64,000 bases of DNA from assembly GCA_026018925.1 (NCBI GenBank), contig JAKSZU010000026.1, positions 13,259,127 to 13,323,126 of the forward strand. Direction: 5' to 3'. Position numbers and translations under genes: made by a program. Each line of letters starts with the position of its first letter. Position 1 is the stretch's first letter. Positions 11,001-20,529 of this stretch are shown here, piece by piece. The notes beneath the pieces were generated by a model. The model searched no databases, had not been told where the DNA came from, and saw nothing but the letters and a program-made list of their open reading frames with translations. Origin of the DNA: Tupaia tana. Its lineage: Eukaryota; Chordata; Mammalia; Scandentia; Tupaiidae.

Positions 11001-11108
11001 ACGTGAGCCTCAGGGAGCGAGGAAGAAATGATGCAGCTATGCACGGGGGTGAACGGGCGGAGGATGACTTCGGTCCCCAACTTCTTGAGCTTATCATCAT
11101 CATATGTG
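11001..11108 (-). CDS. Internal coding exon of an unrecognised gene
   Basis: Minus-strand exon of 108 nt with acceptor ctgcttttccttcag and consensus donor acgt|gtaagt. It starts with one nucleotide completing Thr (AC+C) from the 17842-18012 exon, encodes 35 residues and ends with GT, completed to Val by the 6666-6773 exon. The peptide begins TYDDDKLKKLGTEVILRPF and continues TPVHSCIISSSLPEAH. An acidic-basic start followed by a hydrophobic strand-like segment suggests a folded region after the coiled-coil part. Introns on either side are 6,733 and 4,227 nt. The exact phase agreement on both sides is the main evidence. Confidence 0.85.
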
Positions 11109-11244
11109 CTGAAGGAAAAGCAGAGAGGGACAGAGCAAACAGTGAGCAGCAGCTTTAAACCCCGTTGCCACTTGCCAGGACTTATTCTACAGACACGGCA
11201 AGGCCCCTGCAATGTGCCTGGCAATAATTTCGACTCTGCAGATG

Positions 11245-11370
11245 AGGGTTCTTAGATGCCATTTGTGAACAGAGAAAATAAACACCTCTGCCCTCATGAA
11301 GTGCATATTCTACCAGATGAGCAAAGAGAATCAACAAAATTAACAGGCAAATTGTATGGTATACTAGTAT
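11245..11370. repeat. Old LINE-type relic (L2-like)
   Basis: 'cctctgccctcatgaagtgc', 'atattctaccagatgag' and 'attaacaggcaaatt' resemble the common L2-type motif 'ctgccctcatggagctt...ttctagt'. Very diverged. Confidence 0.4.
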
Positions 11371-11403
11371 ACCATGCAAGTGCTTGAAAATGTTTTCTTT
11401 GCT

Positions 11404-11597
11404 TTGCCTTTTTTTAAAAAAAAGAATTATTTACTTAGTTTAATTAAATTTATTATTATTATTATTATTATTATTTGCTATAGGGCACATGTGCTCACTA
11501 GATTACGAGAGGGAAAGTGAGAAAGCAAGCTGCCAGATCTGGGACTCGAACCATGGTCAGCCATGTGGGAGCCCAGTGCCTTAACCACCTGTTGGCC
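11404..11597 (-). mobile_element. SINE family B, reversed, with (ATT)n tail
   Basis: AT-rich tail including a (TTA)n run at 11450-11476, then gagaaagcaagctgccagat, ctgggactcgaaccatggtc and the head complement cctgttggccct. Flanks gaaaatgttttct/ggaaatgttttct are duplicated. Confidence 0.8.
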
Positions 11598-11611
11598 CTG
11601 GAAATGTTTTC

Positions 11612-11867
11612 TCTTTTTTTTTTTTTTTTTTTGAGGGAGAGATTTTTGCTATAGTGTATGTGTACTCACTGGAGAGACAGAGAGATAGAAAGCAAGAAAT
11701 CACCCCTGCGGGGATGATGCCACAATTCCTTCTCCATTCTTCTCTCAGGATTTTGGGCATACACACACACATGCCCAGTGTGAGTTTCAAGCCACTAGGT
11801 CTGGGACTTGAACTGTGGTCGCCCATGTGGGAATCCAGCGATGTAATCGTTATGCCTCCTGCTAGTC
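11612..11867 (-). mobile_element. SINE family A, reversed
   Basis: Copy inserted immediately beside the preceding family B SINE; the duplicated flank ctggaaatgtttt (about 11598-11611 and 11868-11880) shows it landed at the end of that older copy. Confidence 0.87.
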
Positions 11868-11943
11868 CCTGGAAATGTTTTATTAAAGAATTAGACAAGA
11901 AATATTTTCTTCTGTATTCTAAAAATGGCAATTTAATTTGATT

Positions 11944-12195
11944 TTTTAATTGCCAGAGGGCACGTACACTCACCAAGGAGAGATACACAGAGAGAGACAG
12001 AGAGGGAGAGAAGTAGGGAAAAAGCATCCCCCAATGGGGTATGGCCACCCCGCAATTCCTTCTCTTTCATTTCTCCATCCTATCAGGGTTTGGGGAATGC
12101 ATGCACGTGCTCTCGGTGTGTTTTCTAAGCCATGGGGACCAGGACTCCAATCACAGGAGATCCAACCCCCTTAACCACTAAGCCATAGTGGTTTT
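11944..12195 (-). mobile_element. SINE family C, reversed
   Basis: Older family: 'aattgccagagggcacgtac', 'atggccaccccgcaattcc', 'ctatcagggtttgggg' and the head complement 'cccccttaaccactaagcca'. Two gaps relative to siblings. Confidence 0.75.
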
Positions 12196-12660
12196 TTTTC
12201 TTCAGCCATGTTTTTTCCTTCACCATCATGGAGCGAGTTATTTCAGCTTTAGATTTCTTTTTTTTTTTTTTTGGCATGGCTGAATCATAGGGTATATATT
12301 TTTGCTCATGGCCAAATTCAGCCCATAGGCATGTTTTAATTAGCCTACTCTGTGTATATACAATTGAATCATTTTTTTTTAACAAATATATTTTAAAATA
12401 GGGAGATTTCACATACAAATTTAAAAGCATTGGTTATTAAAAACTTGAAAGCTCTGGCCGCTCTGGGCCAGTGGTCCTGCTGGACAGAGTCTTCTGAGGA
12501 CCAAAGACCACTGCAAGCCTTTGCACGAGGCATGTGCTTCTAAGGGTCACCCCAGACTTGAGCACCTGTGGTTTCTCACTCCCCGCCTGCCTTACTAATT
12601 CATGATACCTGCCTGTTTCCTGAAGGCCTTTTAGTTCCTTAGCCCCAGTCTACTGAATTG
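12196..12660. other. Intronic stretch, no feature recognised
   Basis: Contains two poly(T)/poly(A) runs near 12260 and 12370 but no clear element. Confidence 0.4.
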
Positions 12661-12885
12661 AATTGTTAATAGATTCCCTGGATTCCCCATTCAATCATTT
12701 CTACCAATATGTATTGAATGTTTTCTCTGTGCTGGGGGCTCCAGATGCAGCCATGAGACAGACAGCCTTTCCCTCCCCTGAGGGCTCAAGTCTAGTCAGG
12801 GAGATGGGCATAACCGTACACGAAGCCGCAATGATCCATTCAGAGCTTTTGAAGCGGGCCAACTTTGAGGTATAGCCCCAGACTG
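12661..12885. repeat. Old L2-like relic
   Basis: 'caatatgtattgaatgtttt', 'ctctgtgctgggggctccag', 'agccatgagacagacag' and 'agtctagtcagggagatg' follow the order of a well-known ancient mammalian LINE 3' region. Confidence 0.5.
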
Positions 12886-13103
12886 TAGCCATCTTGAAAT
12901 TCAGAAAGGCCTTCAATGAGAACAGTCTGACCAAGTGCTGAGTCAGAAGGAGACCTGCTTGAGGAATGGTCAGATGAGAAACCAGGAATGGATATTTGAA
13001 GTGAAACAGGAATCAGGATAATTATTCGGGGGTGTGTGGGGGGGAAGCAATTGACTTTAATTATAGTGAGGAATGATTTTCACGCGCTTGTATCTCACAT
13101 TGA

Positions 13104-13173
13104 TTGGGTCGTGGGAAAAGTCATGACACATTTTCCTACGCAAAAATGTGTCATGACTTTTCCGACAACCTAC
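13104..13173. mobile_element. Palindromic mariner-like MITE, copy 1
   Basis: About 70 bp with two long arms in inverted orientation: 'gggaaaagtcatgacacatt' on the left, 'aatgtgtcatgacttttccg' on the right, separated by a short A/T-rich centre. Starts ttgggtcg; the right end is followed by ta. The whole can fold into one hairpin. Same family as 14857, 39817 and 48126. Too short to code. Confidence 0.8.
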
Positions 13174-13439
13174 TATAAATATTGAGCACATGCTGAGCTT
13201 TTTTGAGACAGTTTGGGGTGCTTGCTGGCTATTTCCCTATAACCTGGCTGCAGAAATAAACTCTTTTTCTCTAACCTCTGCCTCTCATTTCATTGACGTG
13301 TCAGTGAGAAGCAGCAGCTGGACTTGGTTTGCTGCTAGCGCTCTGACAGCCTGAAATAGAGCGTTCGACTGAAATGGAAGGCAGAGAACACGTCTTTGAG
13401 GAAGCAACAGCATTTGTGAAACGTGTGCCCCACATCCTA

Positions 13440-13734
13440 TGATATTCCTCTAATTTAGAAGTAGGTCTCTGTCTACTTCCTTTGGGATCTCGGCTCTGTG
13501 AACAGCTGACCTAATAGAATGTGTCAGAAGGGATGTGATGCCAGACTCCGGAAACGGGCAGCTTCTCCTGCCTGTGTCCTAAGATGCTCACGAGTAGCAT
13601 CTAGCTGCCATGCTGTGAGGAAGCTGGCAGCCTATGAGGAGGTCACCGGGAGAGGAACCAAGCTCACAGCGAATAGCCAGCTCTCATTTGCCACCTGCTA
13701 CTGTTTGTACATCCCTCCTCTCCAAAAATGAATG
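13440..13734. repeat. MLT1-like LTR fragment
   Basis: 'catctagctgccatgctgtg' followed by 'aggaagctggcagcctatga' and 'ggaggtcacc' matches the order in MLT1-type LTRs. Diverged, no coding. Confidence 0.55.
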
Positions 13735-14272
13735 TGTTGAGATTTGGTTGTGATTGGATTAAAAGGGTAAAAACTTGAGCCAGCAGGTGGCATGGTGTTT
13801 GTGTTTGTGTTACTGAACTCCCCCTTGGCCGACTGTGGTTCGAGTCCTGGACCTGGTGGCTTTCTTTCTCACTTTCCTTTTCTCTCTCTGGTCAAATTAA
13901 AAAATAACTAATAAGAAGAAATAAAATAAATAGATAATGCTTTTTTTTTTTTTTAAAAAAAAAAAAAAGAGAGGATTAAAAACTTAATCAGACCATGGTG
14001 TTGAAATGTGGAGCCTTTGGGAAGAGATTAGGATTAAGGTCTTCAGGGTAGAGTGAGTCCTGGCAGGTTTGCAAGGAGAGGGAATGAGCTCACAACAGAG
14101 GCTCATGCAGACATTCTGCCCTTGCTCTTGTGATGTGATGCTGTGGGACTCTGTAAGAGCCCCCACCACTTGTGGCCCCTGGACCTGAGCCCTCCAACCT
14201 GAGAGCTGAATAAACCTTGACTTTTTCAACCACCCAGTTTTACAGATTTTCTGTAATTAGCAAAAGGACAAA
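13735..14272 (+). repeat. MST/THE1-type LTR split by a SINE
   Basis: Left part 'gttgagatttggttgtgatt'. After the SINE: 'tgtggagcctttgggaagag', 'ggattaaggtcttcagggta', 'gtgagtcctggcag', then 'ggacctgagccctccaac', 'agctgaataaacc' and 'ccacccagttttac'. Standard MaLR LTR order. Confidence 0.7.
13776..13974 (+). mobile_element. SINE family B inside the LTR
   Basis: Head gccagcaggtggcatgg, box B 'ggttcgagtcctgg', then ctttctttctcactttcc, 'ggtcaaatt' and a long A/T tail. Flanked by ggattaaaa repeats of the LTR. Confidence 0.85.
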
Positions 14273-14275
14273 CTA

Positions 14276-14296
14276 TCCCCCCCCCCCCCCCCCCCA
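14276..14296 (+). repeat. Poly(C) tract
   Basis: Uninterrupted run of about 21 C, one of four long C/G homopolymers between 14 and 20 kb. Confidence 0.95.
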
Positions 14297-14339
14297 TTTG
14301 AGTGAGGCATCTTAGAGTGGATCCTTTGAGATGCTCCAT

Positions 14340-14770
14340 CTGGCGCTGAGTGAAGGAGACAATCCTGACCCTCTGGGCCCTGCTCAGGTTGCACTTCTGT
14401 GAGAAAGAAGTGCTGGTTGTCTTAAGTTACTGAGTTTTAGAGTGGTGTTAGTGGTGGTAGGTAAGAGGAACAAAGGGAAATACCAAGCTGAAATCTTTAA
14501 GGCAGGTGGGAATTAATGAGTCAAAGGGATGAGGGGAAGGCCTTTGGCCAGGGGACTAGCAAGTGCAAAGACCCTGTGGTGGAGATCAAGTCCTGAGTGG
14601 GAGACGGGGCTGGGGTGGAGGGAGAGAGAGGAGGCTGTGAGCCGGGACTGGAGAGACCAGCCAAAGGCTAGATCACCCAGGGCCTTGGAATCTCTGCTCA
14701 GACTTTTGTCTTTATCCCACGAGGCATGACAGCCATGGAGGGTGTTAAGATGAAAGCAATTTATAATTTT
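14340..14770. repeat. Old L2-like relic
   Basis: 'aagtgcaaagaccctgtggt', 'agagaccagccaaaggctag', 'agggccttggaatctctgct' and 'catggagggtgttaagatga' match an ancient LINE coding region in order; frames are broken. Confidence 0.5.
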
Positions 14771-14856
14771 GAGAAAAAACAAAAAAAATCACACAGGCTT
14801 AGCACAGGGGAAGGGATGAAGGGAGACCAAAGGAGGAGATTCTGAGGCCCAAATTA

Positions 14857-14927
14857 TTGGATCTTTGGAAAATTCATGGTATATTTTTTCTATGCAAAAA
14901 TGCATCATAACTTTCCCAATGACCCAA
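14857..14927. mobile_element. Palindromic mariner-like MITE, copy 2
   Basis: Begins ttggatctttggaaaattca, centre 'tttctatgcaaaaatgc', ends actttcccaatgacccaa. TA dinucleotides flank it exactly (14855-14856 and 14928-14929), as expected for Tc1/mariner insertion. Confidence 0.8.
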
Positions 14928-14999
14928 TAAGAGTATACCTCTCTGCTGGGAATCTGTGGGCAATCTGGAATCACAGAATTACCTAAAACAAGATTAGAG

Positions 15000-15265
15000 A
15001 GACCAACAAATGGACTAGTGGTTACATCACTGGACACCCACATGGCCTATCTCAGTTCAAGTCCGGGACCCCTTTGCTTGAAAATCATGAGAGTCCAAGA
15101 TCCTGGGAGGAGAATGGAGAAGGGCGTGGCCACCTCCCCAGGGAGTGATTTCTCACTTTCCCTCTCACCCTGTGTGTCTGTCTGCCTTTCTCAGGTGAGT
15201 ACATTTGCCCTAAGGCAAAAAAACCTCTACAAACAAAAACACAAACACAAACACAAAAACAAAAC
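15000..15265 (+). mobile_element. SINE family A, diverged
   Basis: Head 'gaccaacaaatggactagtg', box B ttcaagtccgggacc, a body shortened around 15090, and a tail turned into (CAAACA)n. Confidence 0.8.
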
Positions 15266-15471
15266 CAAGGTCCAAATCTAGGTCCCCCAATTACCATTTC
15301 CATTCACTCTTTGTTCAGCCCTAGAGCAGAGGAAACCACAAGCTGTGGCCCCATCTCACTGGCTCAACTGTGTCTCCCAGAGGTTTAGAATACAGAGATA
15401 TTAACCCAGCTTTTGCACTCTTTAATCTCTGGTTTTATCTCTTCTCTCAGCCACAATAATAAAATAAATTC

Positions 15472-15477
<6 letters not shown>

Positions 15478-15505
<28 letters not shown>
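15478..15505 (+). repeat. Poly(T) tract
   Basis: About 28 T without an attached SINE body. It may be the remnant tail of an unrecognised antisense retrocopy. Confidence 0.8.
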
Positions 15506-15508
<3 letters not shown>

Positions 15509-15674
15509 TTTTCAGCTGAATCTGCAGCTGAAAAATGAGGTCATTGAGCACAGTGGGAAAGACTGCTTTCAGGCAGAAATCTTTGGGGACATGCTTGATT
15601 TTCTTTTTTCCCTGCATAGTTTGTCAGACTTAAAACTTTTGTCTAAAAGAACTTTATTCTAGGGTCTTAGATCC

Positions 15675-15696
15675 GGGGGGGGGGGGGGGGGGGGGG
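15675..15696 (+). repeat. Poly(G) tract
   Basis: Twenty-two consecutive G in an otherwise AT-rich context. Confidence 0.95.
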
Positions 15697-15924
15697 AATA
15701 ATCCCTTTTGCTTTTGTAACGCACAAGATCAAATACTTTGTCAAAGTATTTATAAATGAACACTTGTAGTTTTGATACTTGTGTGATTGCAATTGTATTT
15801 ATAGAAGCGTAGCTCTTAGATGTGGGGTGCTTTCTAACCTTCATGGAAATTGAGATTTTTTTTTAGTCATACGTTTAAGGATTTTTAGGTAATTGAGACC
15901 CAGAGAGATCAAACTCACTTTATT

Positions 15925-16150
15925 GTATAATAATAGCTAACAATTAATGAGCATGTCTTATATGCCAGGCTTTGTGCTAAACATTATTCCATTTAATCCA
16001 CATAACAAGCTTGGGAGTTTGGTACCATTCTTACAGGGGAATAAAAAGAAGGTTTCAAGGGGGTACCATACTTGTCCAAAGTTTAACAGTTGTGTGGGGG
16101 AGTCAGGACTTGAATTCTGATGCTCTCCAAGGCTTTTGCTCTTAACCATT
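15925..16150. repeat. MIR element
   Basis: 'aataatagctaacaattaat', 'gagcatgtcttatatgccag', 'gctaaacattattccattta', 'cacataacaagcttgggag' and 'agtcaggacttgaattctga' are in MIR order. Confidence 0.75.
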
Positions 16151-16183
16151 ACCCTGTCTTGGTATGGACAGATCTAATGCTAT

Positions 16184-16207
16184 TGTGTGTGTGTGTGTGT
16201 GTGTGTG
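16184..16207 (+). repeat. (GT)n microsatellite
   Basis: Twelve GT units at the start of the following antisense SINE. Confidence 0.9.
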
Positions 16208-16209
16208 GT

Positions 16210-16463
16210 GTATGTGCATGTTTGTGAGTGAACATGTGCTAAAGGGTGCATGCATATGCCAAAGAAAGAAAAAGAAGAGGGAGTCCTCCTGCCCTATGGG
16301 GAATGGTCAAAATCCCTTCTCCTCCATTTCTCTCTTTTTGGGATTTTGGGCACACGTGCACAAGTACCTGGCATGTTTTTTAAGCTGCTGGTTCCAAGAC
16401 TTGAACCACGCAGTCGGCAATGTGGGATCTAACCCCCTTAACCACCACACTACCAGCGAGCCT
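16210..16463 (-). mobile_element. SINE family C, reversed
   Basis: 'gtgctaaagggtgcatgc', 'gggattttgggcacacgtgc', 'gtacctggcatgttttt', 'aagctgctggttccaagac' and the head complement 'ccccttaaccaccacacta'. Confidence 0.8.
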
Positions 16464-16551
16464 AAATGAACTGTTTTAAAAGGTACAATTCAGTGGCATT
16501 TAGTATATTCACCATGCTGTGCAGTCGTCACCTTGATCTAGTCTAAAAATA

Positions 16552-16803
16552 ATTTCTTTATTCATGACAGAGTGCGTGTGCATGAGAGAGAGAGAAAACG
16601 GGAGACTGACCTTCCCTCCCCAGGGTTTGGTAACATCGAGATCCCCTTCTTCCCGTTTTCCAGCCCATCGGCTCCTAGGAACCCGTGTGTGTGCCCAGGA
16701 TATTTTTCAAGCTGACCTGGCCAGGAATTCTAACCGGGGTTGCCATGTGGGATCTGGCTTCTCTCGAGCAGCACGTTACCACTGCTCCGTGGGGACGGCC
16801 CGT
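16552..16803 (-). mobile_element. SINE family D, reversed
   Basis: Different head: the complement reads cagtggtaacgtgctgctc with 'gatcccacatggcaacccc' behind it. Body with 'catgagagagagagaaaacg'. Shares this head with 44195-44395 and 47850-48105. Confidence 0.65.
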
Positions 16804-17380
16804 CATTGTTTTATCCTTGTCATTTGTCCTAGTGGTTGTTTTTATATGCGTGCACATTTTATCATGGACTAGACCGTTGATGATCCTTTCCCAACTAGGG
16901 AAATGCCCTTTACAAAAAGGAGGGAGTGGGGAACTGCTTTACTCAACAAAATCCACAAACACTTTTTGTGTACTTGTTTTGTGAACTAGGCTCAGGAGAG
17001 ACAACCGAAGGTCTAGAACAGAGATCTGACACGGAGTAAAGCGAACTAGCACACAAATATCTGGAATGCAAATGCATGCAGGAGAGGCTTGGGCTGAAAT
17101 CCAGGAAGTTCAGGACAGGGCAGCCCTTAGGCTGAGCGTTTCACGGTAAATAGCACTTTAGTTGCAAGAAGCGATGGAGAAGGTATTTAAGGCCCCAGGA
17201 ACAGTATGGGGAAAGGTCTGGGGAGGACATGGAGGGAAAAGGGAACACTTGAGGACCTTGTCTTGTGTAGCTCTTAGCACTAGATATGAGGACAGACATA
17301 GGTAGGGGAAGATACTCCAGCAAGTTCCAGAAGGTGAGGCTGGCAAGGCGTGTCGGCACCGACTAAAGAAGGTGTTAGAG

Positions 17381-17720
17381 GGACCAGCAGATGGTGTAAT
17401 GGTTACATCACTGGATTCTCCCATGGCCGACCATGTTTCAAGTCCCGGTCCCAGTGGCTTCAAACTCACACCAGGTTCATGTGCGTGCGTGCCCAAAATC
17501 CTGAGAGGAGAACGGAGGAGAAGGGATTGTGGCATGGCCATCCCCTCTGGGGGTGATTTCTCGCTTTCTGTCTCGCTAGCTCTCTCTGTCTTTTCTAGCC
17601 AGCACACGTGCTCTACAGCAAAAATCTCTCTTAAAGAAGGAAAGAAAAAAAGAAAAGAAAAGAAAAGAAAAGAAAAGAGAAGAGAAGAGAAGAGAAGAGA
17701 AGAGAAGAGAAGAGAAGAAA
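17381..17720 (+). mobile_element. SINE family A with a long (AAAAG/AGAAG)n tail
   Basis: Complete copy; its tail expanded into about 85 nt of AAAAG and AGAAG units (17636-17720). Duplicated flank gaaggtgttaga on both sides. It ends about 120 nt from the donor side of the 17842-18012 exon. Confidence 0.9.
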
Positions 17721-17841
17721 AGGAAGGTGTTAGATGCAGGGCTAAGATGGGCTCCTGCTTGGAGGTAGCTGCCTTCGCTCCGCCAAGCAGGCCAAGGCCA
17801 CTCTGCAGAGCCTTCATGCCACATCTACTGTGTCCACTTAC

Positions 17842-18012
17842 GTCAATAAGGCATCTCCATACTGGATATCTGACAACTTTTTGGCAGGCTGAAATTTATT
17901 TCTTTCTTCTTCTTTTAGTTTCTGAAGTTGCTGTTGCCTCTTTTTCAAGGCACTCTCCGCTTTCAGAATGGCAAAATATCCGCGGCCTATTTTCACTGAC
18001 TGGATCAAGAGG
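17842..18012 (-). CDS. Internal coding exon with coiled-coil-like peptide
   Basis: Minus-strand exon of 171 nt. Acceptor: an extended CT tract ending ccccctttag. Donor: ttgac|gtaagt, a consensus match. One nucleotide leads, 56 codons are open, and two nucleotides (AC) remain, completed to Thr by the 11001-11108 exon. The peptide starts LLIQSVKIGRGYFAILKAES and contains KKRQQQLQKLKEEERNKF, a basic/Gln-rich heptad-like stretch typical of coiled coils, then QPAKKLSDIQYGDALL. The reading frame stops in the intron directly after the donor (G TAA), as expected for a true exon edge. The best single exon of the window. Family unrecognised. Confidence 0.87.
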
Positions 18013-18066
18013 CTAAAGGGGGAGAGAGAGAGAGAGAGAGACAAGTTTTAAAAAAGGTTAATTGAG

Positions 18067-18325
18067 GGGCCGGCAAGTGGTGTAGTGATTAAGGTGCTGG
18101 ACTCCCACATGACTGACTATAGTTCAAGTCCTGGACCCAGCAGCTTGAAACTCAGGCTGGGCGCGTGTATGTGCATGCTCAAGATCCCAAGAGGAGAATG
18201 GAAGAAAAGGGATTGTGGTACGGCCATCTCCCCAGGAGTGGGGGTGATTTCTTGCTTTCTGTCTGTCTCTGTCTGTCTGGTGACCACACACACCTTATAG
18301 CAAAAATCTCTAAAAAAAAAAAAAA
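18067..18325 (+). mobile_element. SINE family A, 54 nt upstream of an exon acceptor
   Basis: Complete copy with duplicated aaaaaggttaattga flanks (about 18051-18065 and 18323-18337). Antisense to the gene and very close to the acceptor of the 17842-18012 exon. Confidence 0.9.
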
Positions 18326-18384
18326 AAGGTTAATTGACTTATATTAATAAGATATCCTATTGTCTTGGGACCAATGATCTCTGA

Positions 18385-18533
18385 GGGCATCCTCATACCT
18401 GCAGTGCGGGAACCTTCTCTCTTCTAGATTTCTAGAATCAGACAGGTGTTAAGCCTGAATTCTGGACCCACCTGTTCCTGATGTCCTTGAACAGGTCACA
18501 AAATATCTCTAAGCACTATTTCCTTCATCATTC
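18385..18533 (+). repeat. Diverged MIR piece
   Basis: 'aagcctgaattctggaccca', 'cttgaacaggtcacaaaata' and 'cactatttccttcatc' follow the MIR pattern. Confidence 0.5.
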
Positions 18534-18554
18534 CATCACTCAGTAAATATTTCT

Positions 18555-18819
18555 TTTTTTTTTTTTTTTTGAGAGGTTTTTGCTATAGGGCGCATGCGCT
18601 TGGCAGACAGAGAGAGACAGAGAGACAGAAAGCGAGAAATCCCCCCCACTGGGGGGATGGCCACGCCACAATCCCTTCTCCTCCATTCTCCTCTCGGGAT
18701 CTTGGGCACGCATGCACACGTGCCCGGTGTGAGTTTTAAGCCACCGGGTCCGGGACGCGAACCACGGTCGACTACGTGGGAGTCCAGCGACATAGCCATT
18801 ACACTAACTGCTGGTCCCC
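18555..18819 (-). mobile_element. SINE family A, reversed, with perfect 21-nt duplication
   Basis: Near-consensus copy with CpG-rich head. The target duplication is perfect over 21 nt (18534-18554 against 18820-18840), the longest clean one here, so this is among the youngest insertions. Confidence 0.94.
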
Positions 18820-18840
18820 CATCACTCAGTAAATATTTCT

Positions 18841-19581
18841 GAGGCGCCTGCTTGCGCCAGGCGCTCTGTGAGGTAAAGTCCATGTAACAACTCACGCCTG
18901 ACAGGATTAGCTACCTTCATGCGTGGGCGGGGTCAGCCTGGTTCCTGGCACTCACGAGGGGCTCTTGCACAGTAACCCATGGCAGAGCAGGTACTAAGGG
19001 CCTCCTGGATTTGCCCCGATGCTCACATTCGGGAGCGTGGCCGCGGAAGTCCAAGGGGGCCCCGTGTAGGTGCTTGCTCCGTCAAAGGACACAGGCTGAG
19101 ACTTCGTGATGACGTTTCTTGCCAATTGAACCGCTGGCTGCTTCTCAGAGGTCTCGACACCTGCTTGATGGGAAGACATTCTGTGCCCTGACGGTCTGCA
19201 CAGCACCCTGCCCTTTGCCAGTCTTTACCTTGGGATTGAAGTTAGCACTATGGTAGAAGGAGCGGTGCAGGCTGTGTCCATGTCTGTCTGTGTGTCCACC
19301 CGTCCGACTGTCTGGGATGTTGTCAGGCACCGTATCACACACCTACCACATTGCTCTCTGCATATAAATGTCGGCTGTGAAATCCAGTGTTATTTGCTCT
19401 CCAAATTCCTTGTGGGCAGCCGGTGCATGCTGCCTGTTGGGAACGCAGCAGAGAGCGAGCCACGGAGTCCCAGTGTCAGGGTTCTCGGTCCAGCGGGCGA
19501 GGGAGGTTCGTGAAGTCAGCGAGAACACAGTGGTGGCAGGGGAGGACTCTTGGATTTGGGAGAGGGGCACCTAATTTAGAC
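18841..19581. other. Intronic GC-richer stretch, no feature
   Basis: Unique-looking sequence. A minus-strand segment ending aatcccaag|gtaaag near 19227 was tested as an exon but lacks a supported acceptor and matching phase. Confidence 0.4.
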
Positions 19582-19600
19582 GGGGGGGGGGGGGGGGGGG
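19582..19600 (+). repeat. Poly(G) tract
   Basis: Nineteen G in a row. Confidence 0.95.
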
Positions 19601-19834
19601 TTGGTTGGTGAGCTCTCTTTGGCAAAGTACCGGTTTCCTTCTCCTGGTCTCTCTCTTGTGCGCAGTTCTGGGTGGGGGTAATCTCAGCCAGCTGTCATAG
19701 TCAGACTCTGACATGATTAACTCACTCCCCGCTTATTTGCTGGGAGGAGTTAAGGTGTTTTCTAAGGGCATTTTCATGTCAGCACAGCAGGGGATGCTTA
19801 TAAATGTCCGCTGGGGAAATGCTGGGAGGAGGGC

Positions 19835-19849
19835 GGGGGGGGGGGGGGG
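19835..19849 (+). repeat. Poly(G) tract
   Basis: Fifteen G following gggc, 235 nt from the previous G run. Confidence 0.95.
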
Positions 19850-19939
19850 CTTTTCTGACATTTCTCAAGTTCTGTTAGACAGGTGGCAGCTGAGTGATAG
19901 CTTCCCGTTGGCTCATTTCTGGGGCTGGCCTTGGCTGAG

Positions 19940-20195
19940 AACTTGCTATTTCAGGTATCAGAGCAGGAGACCAACACTGCACAAAGTGATAAGACAAGGC
20001 ATTTACCCCCCGAGAGTTCACAGTATGATGGGGGAAGCATATGTACAGACATACACTCTCCAGCCAATGTGTCCAAGGAACTTACAGAAATCTTGGGAAG
20101 CTTCCTGGAAGAAGTGACATTTGAGCTAAGTAAGAATTCAGCAATAAGACAGGGTGGAAAATGGCATCCCATTGGTTGAAACACCCAGTGTAAAT
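19940..20195. repeat. Old L2-like relic
   Basis: 'gagagttcacagtatgatgg', 'gggaagcttcctggaagaag' and 'gacatttgagctaag' recall the L2-type 'gggaaggcttcctggaggaggtgacatttgagctgag' order. Confidence 0.55.
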
Positions 20196-20230
20196 GCAGA
20201 ATGATGAGTCTGAAGATGGCCTGTTTATTT

Positions 20231-20508
20231 GTTATTTTACTTATTATTTTTTTCTTTTTTAGGAGAGGATTTTGCTATAGGGCGCGTGCGCTTGCCACAC
20301 AGACAGAGAGAAACAGAGAGATAGAAAGCAAGAAATCACCCCCTGGCGGGGATGGCCATGCCACAATCCCTTCTCCTCCATTCTCCTCTTGGGATCTTGG
20401 GCATGCACGCACACGCACCCGGCGTGAGTTTAAGCCACCGGGTCCGGGACGCAAACTGCGACTATGTGGGAGTCCAGCGACACAGCCATTACACTAACTG
20501 CTGGTCCC
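20231..20508 (-). mobile_element. SINE family A, reversed
   Basis: Duplicated flank agatggcctgtttattt on both sides (about 20214-20230 and 20512-20528). A few bases are deleted in the head (aactgcgactatgtgg). Confidence 0.92.
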
Positions 20509-20529
20509 AAGATGGCCTGTTTATTTTAA

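Noticed and set aside
19210..19300. Minus-strand segment ending aatcccaag|gtaaag
   Set aside because: No convincing acceptor, and its phase does not connect to neighbouring exons.
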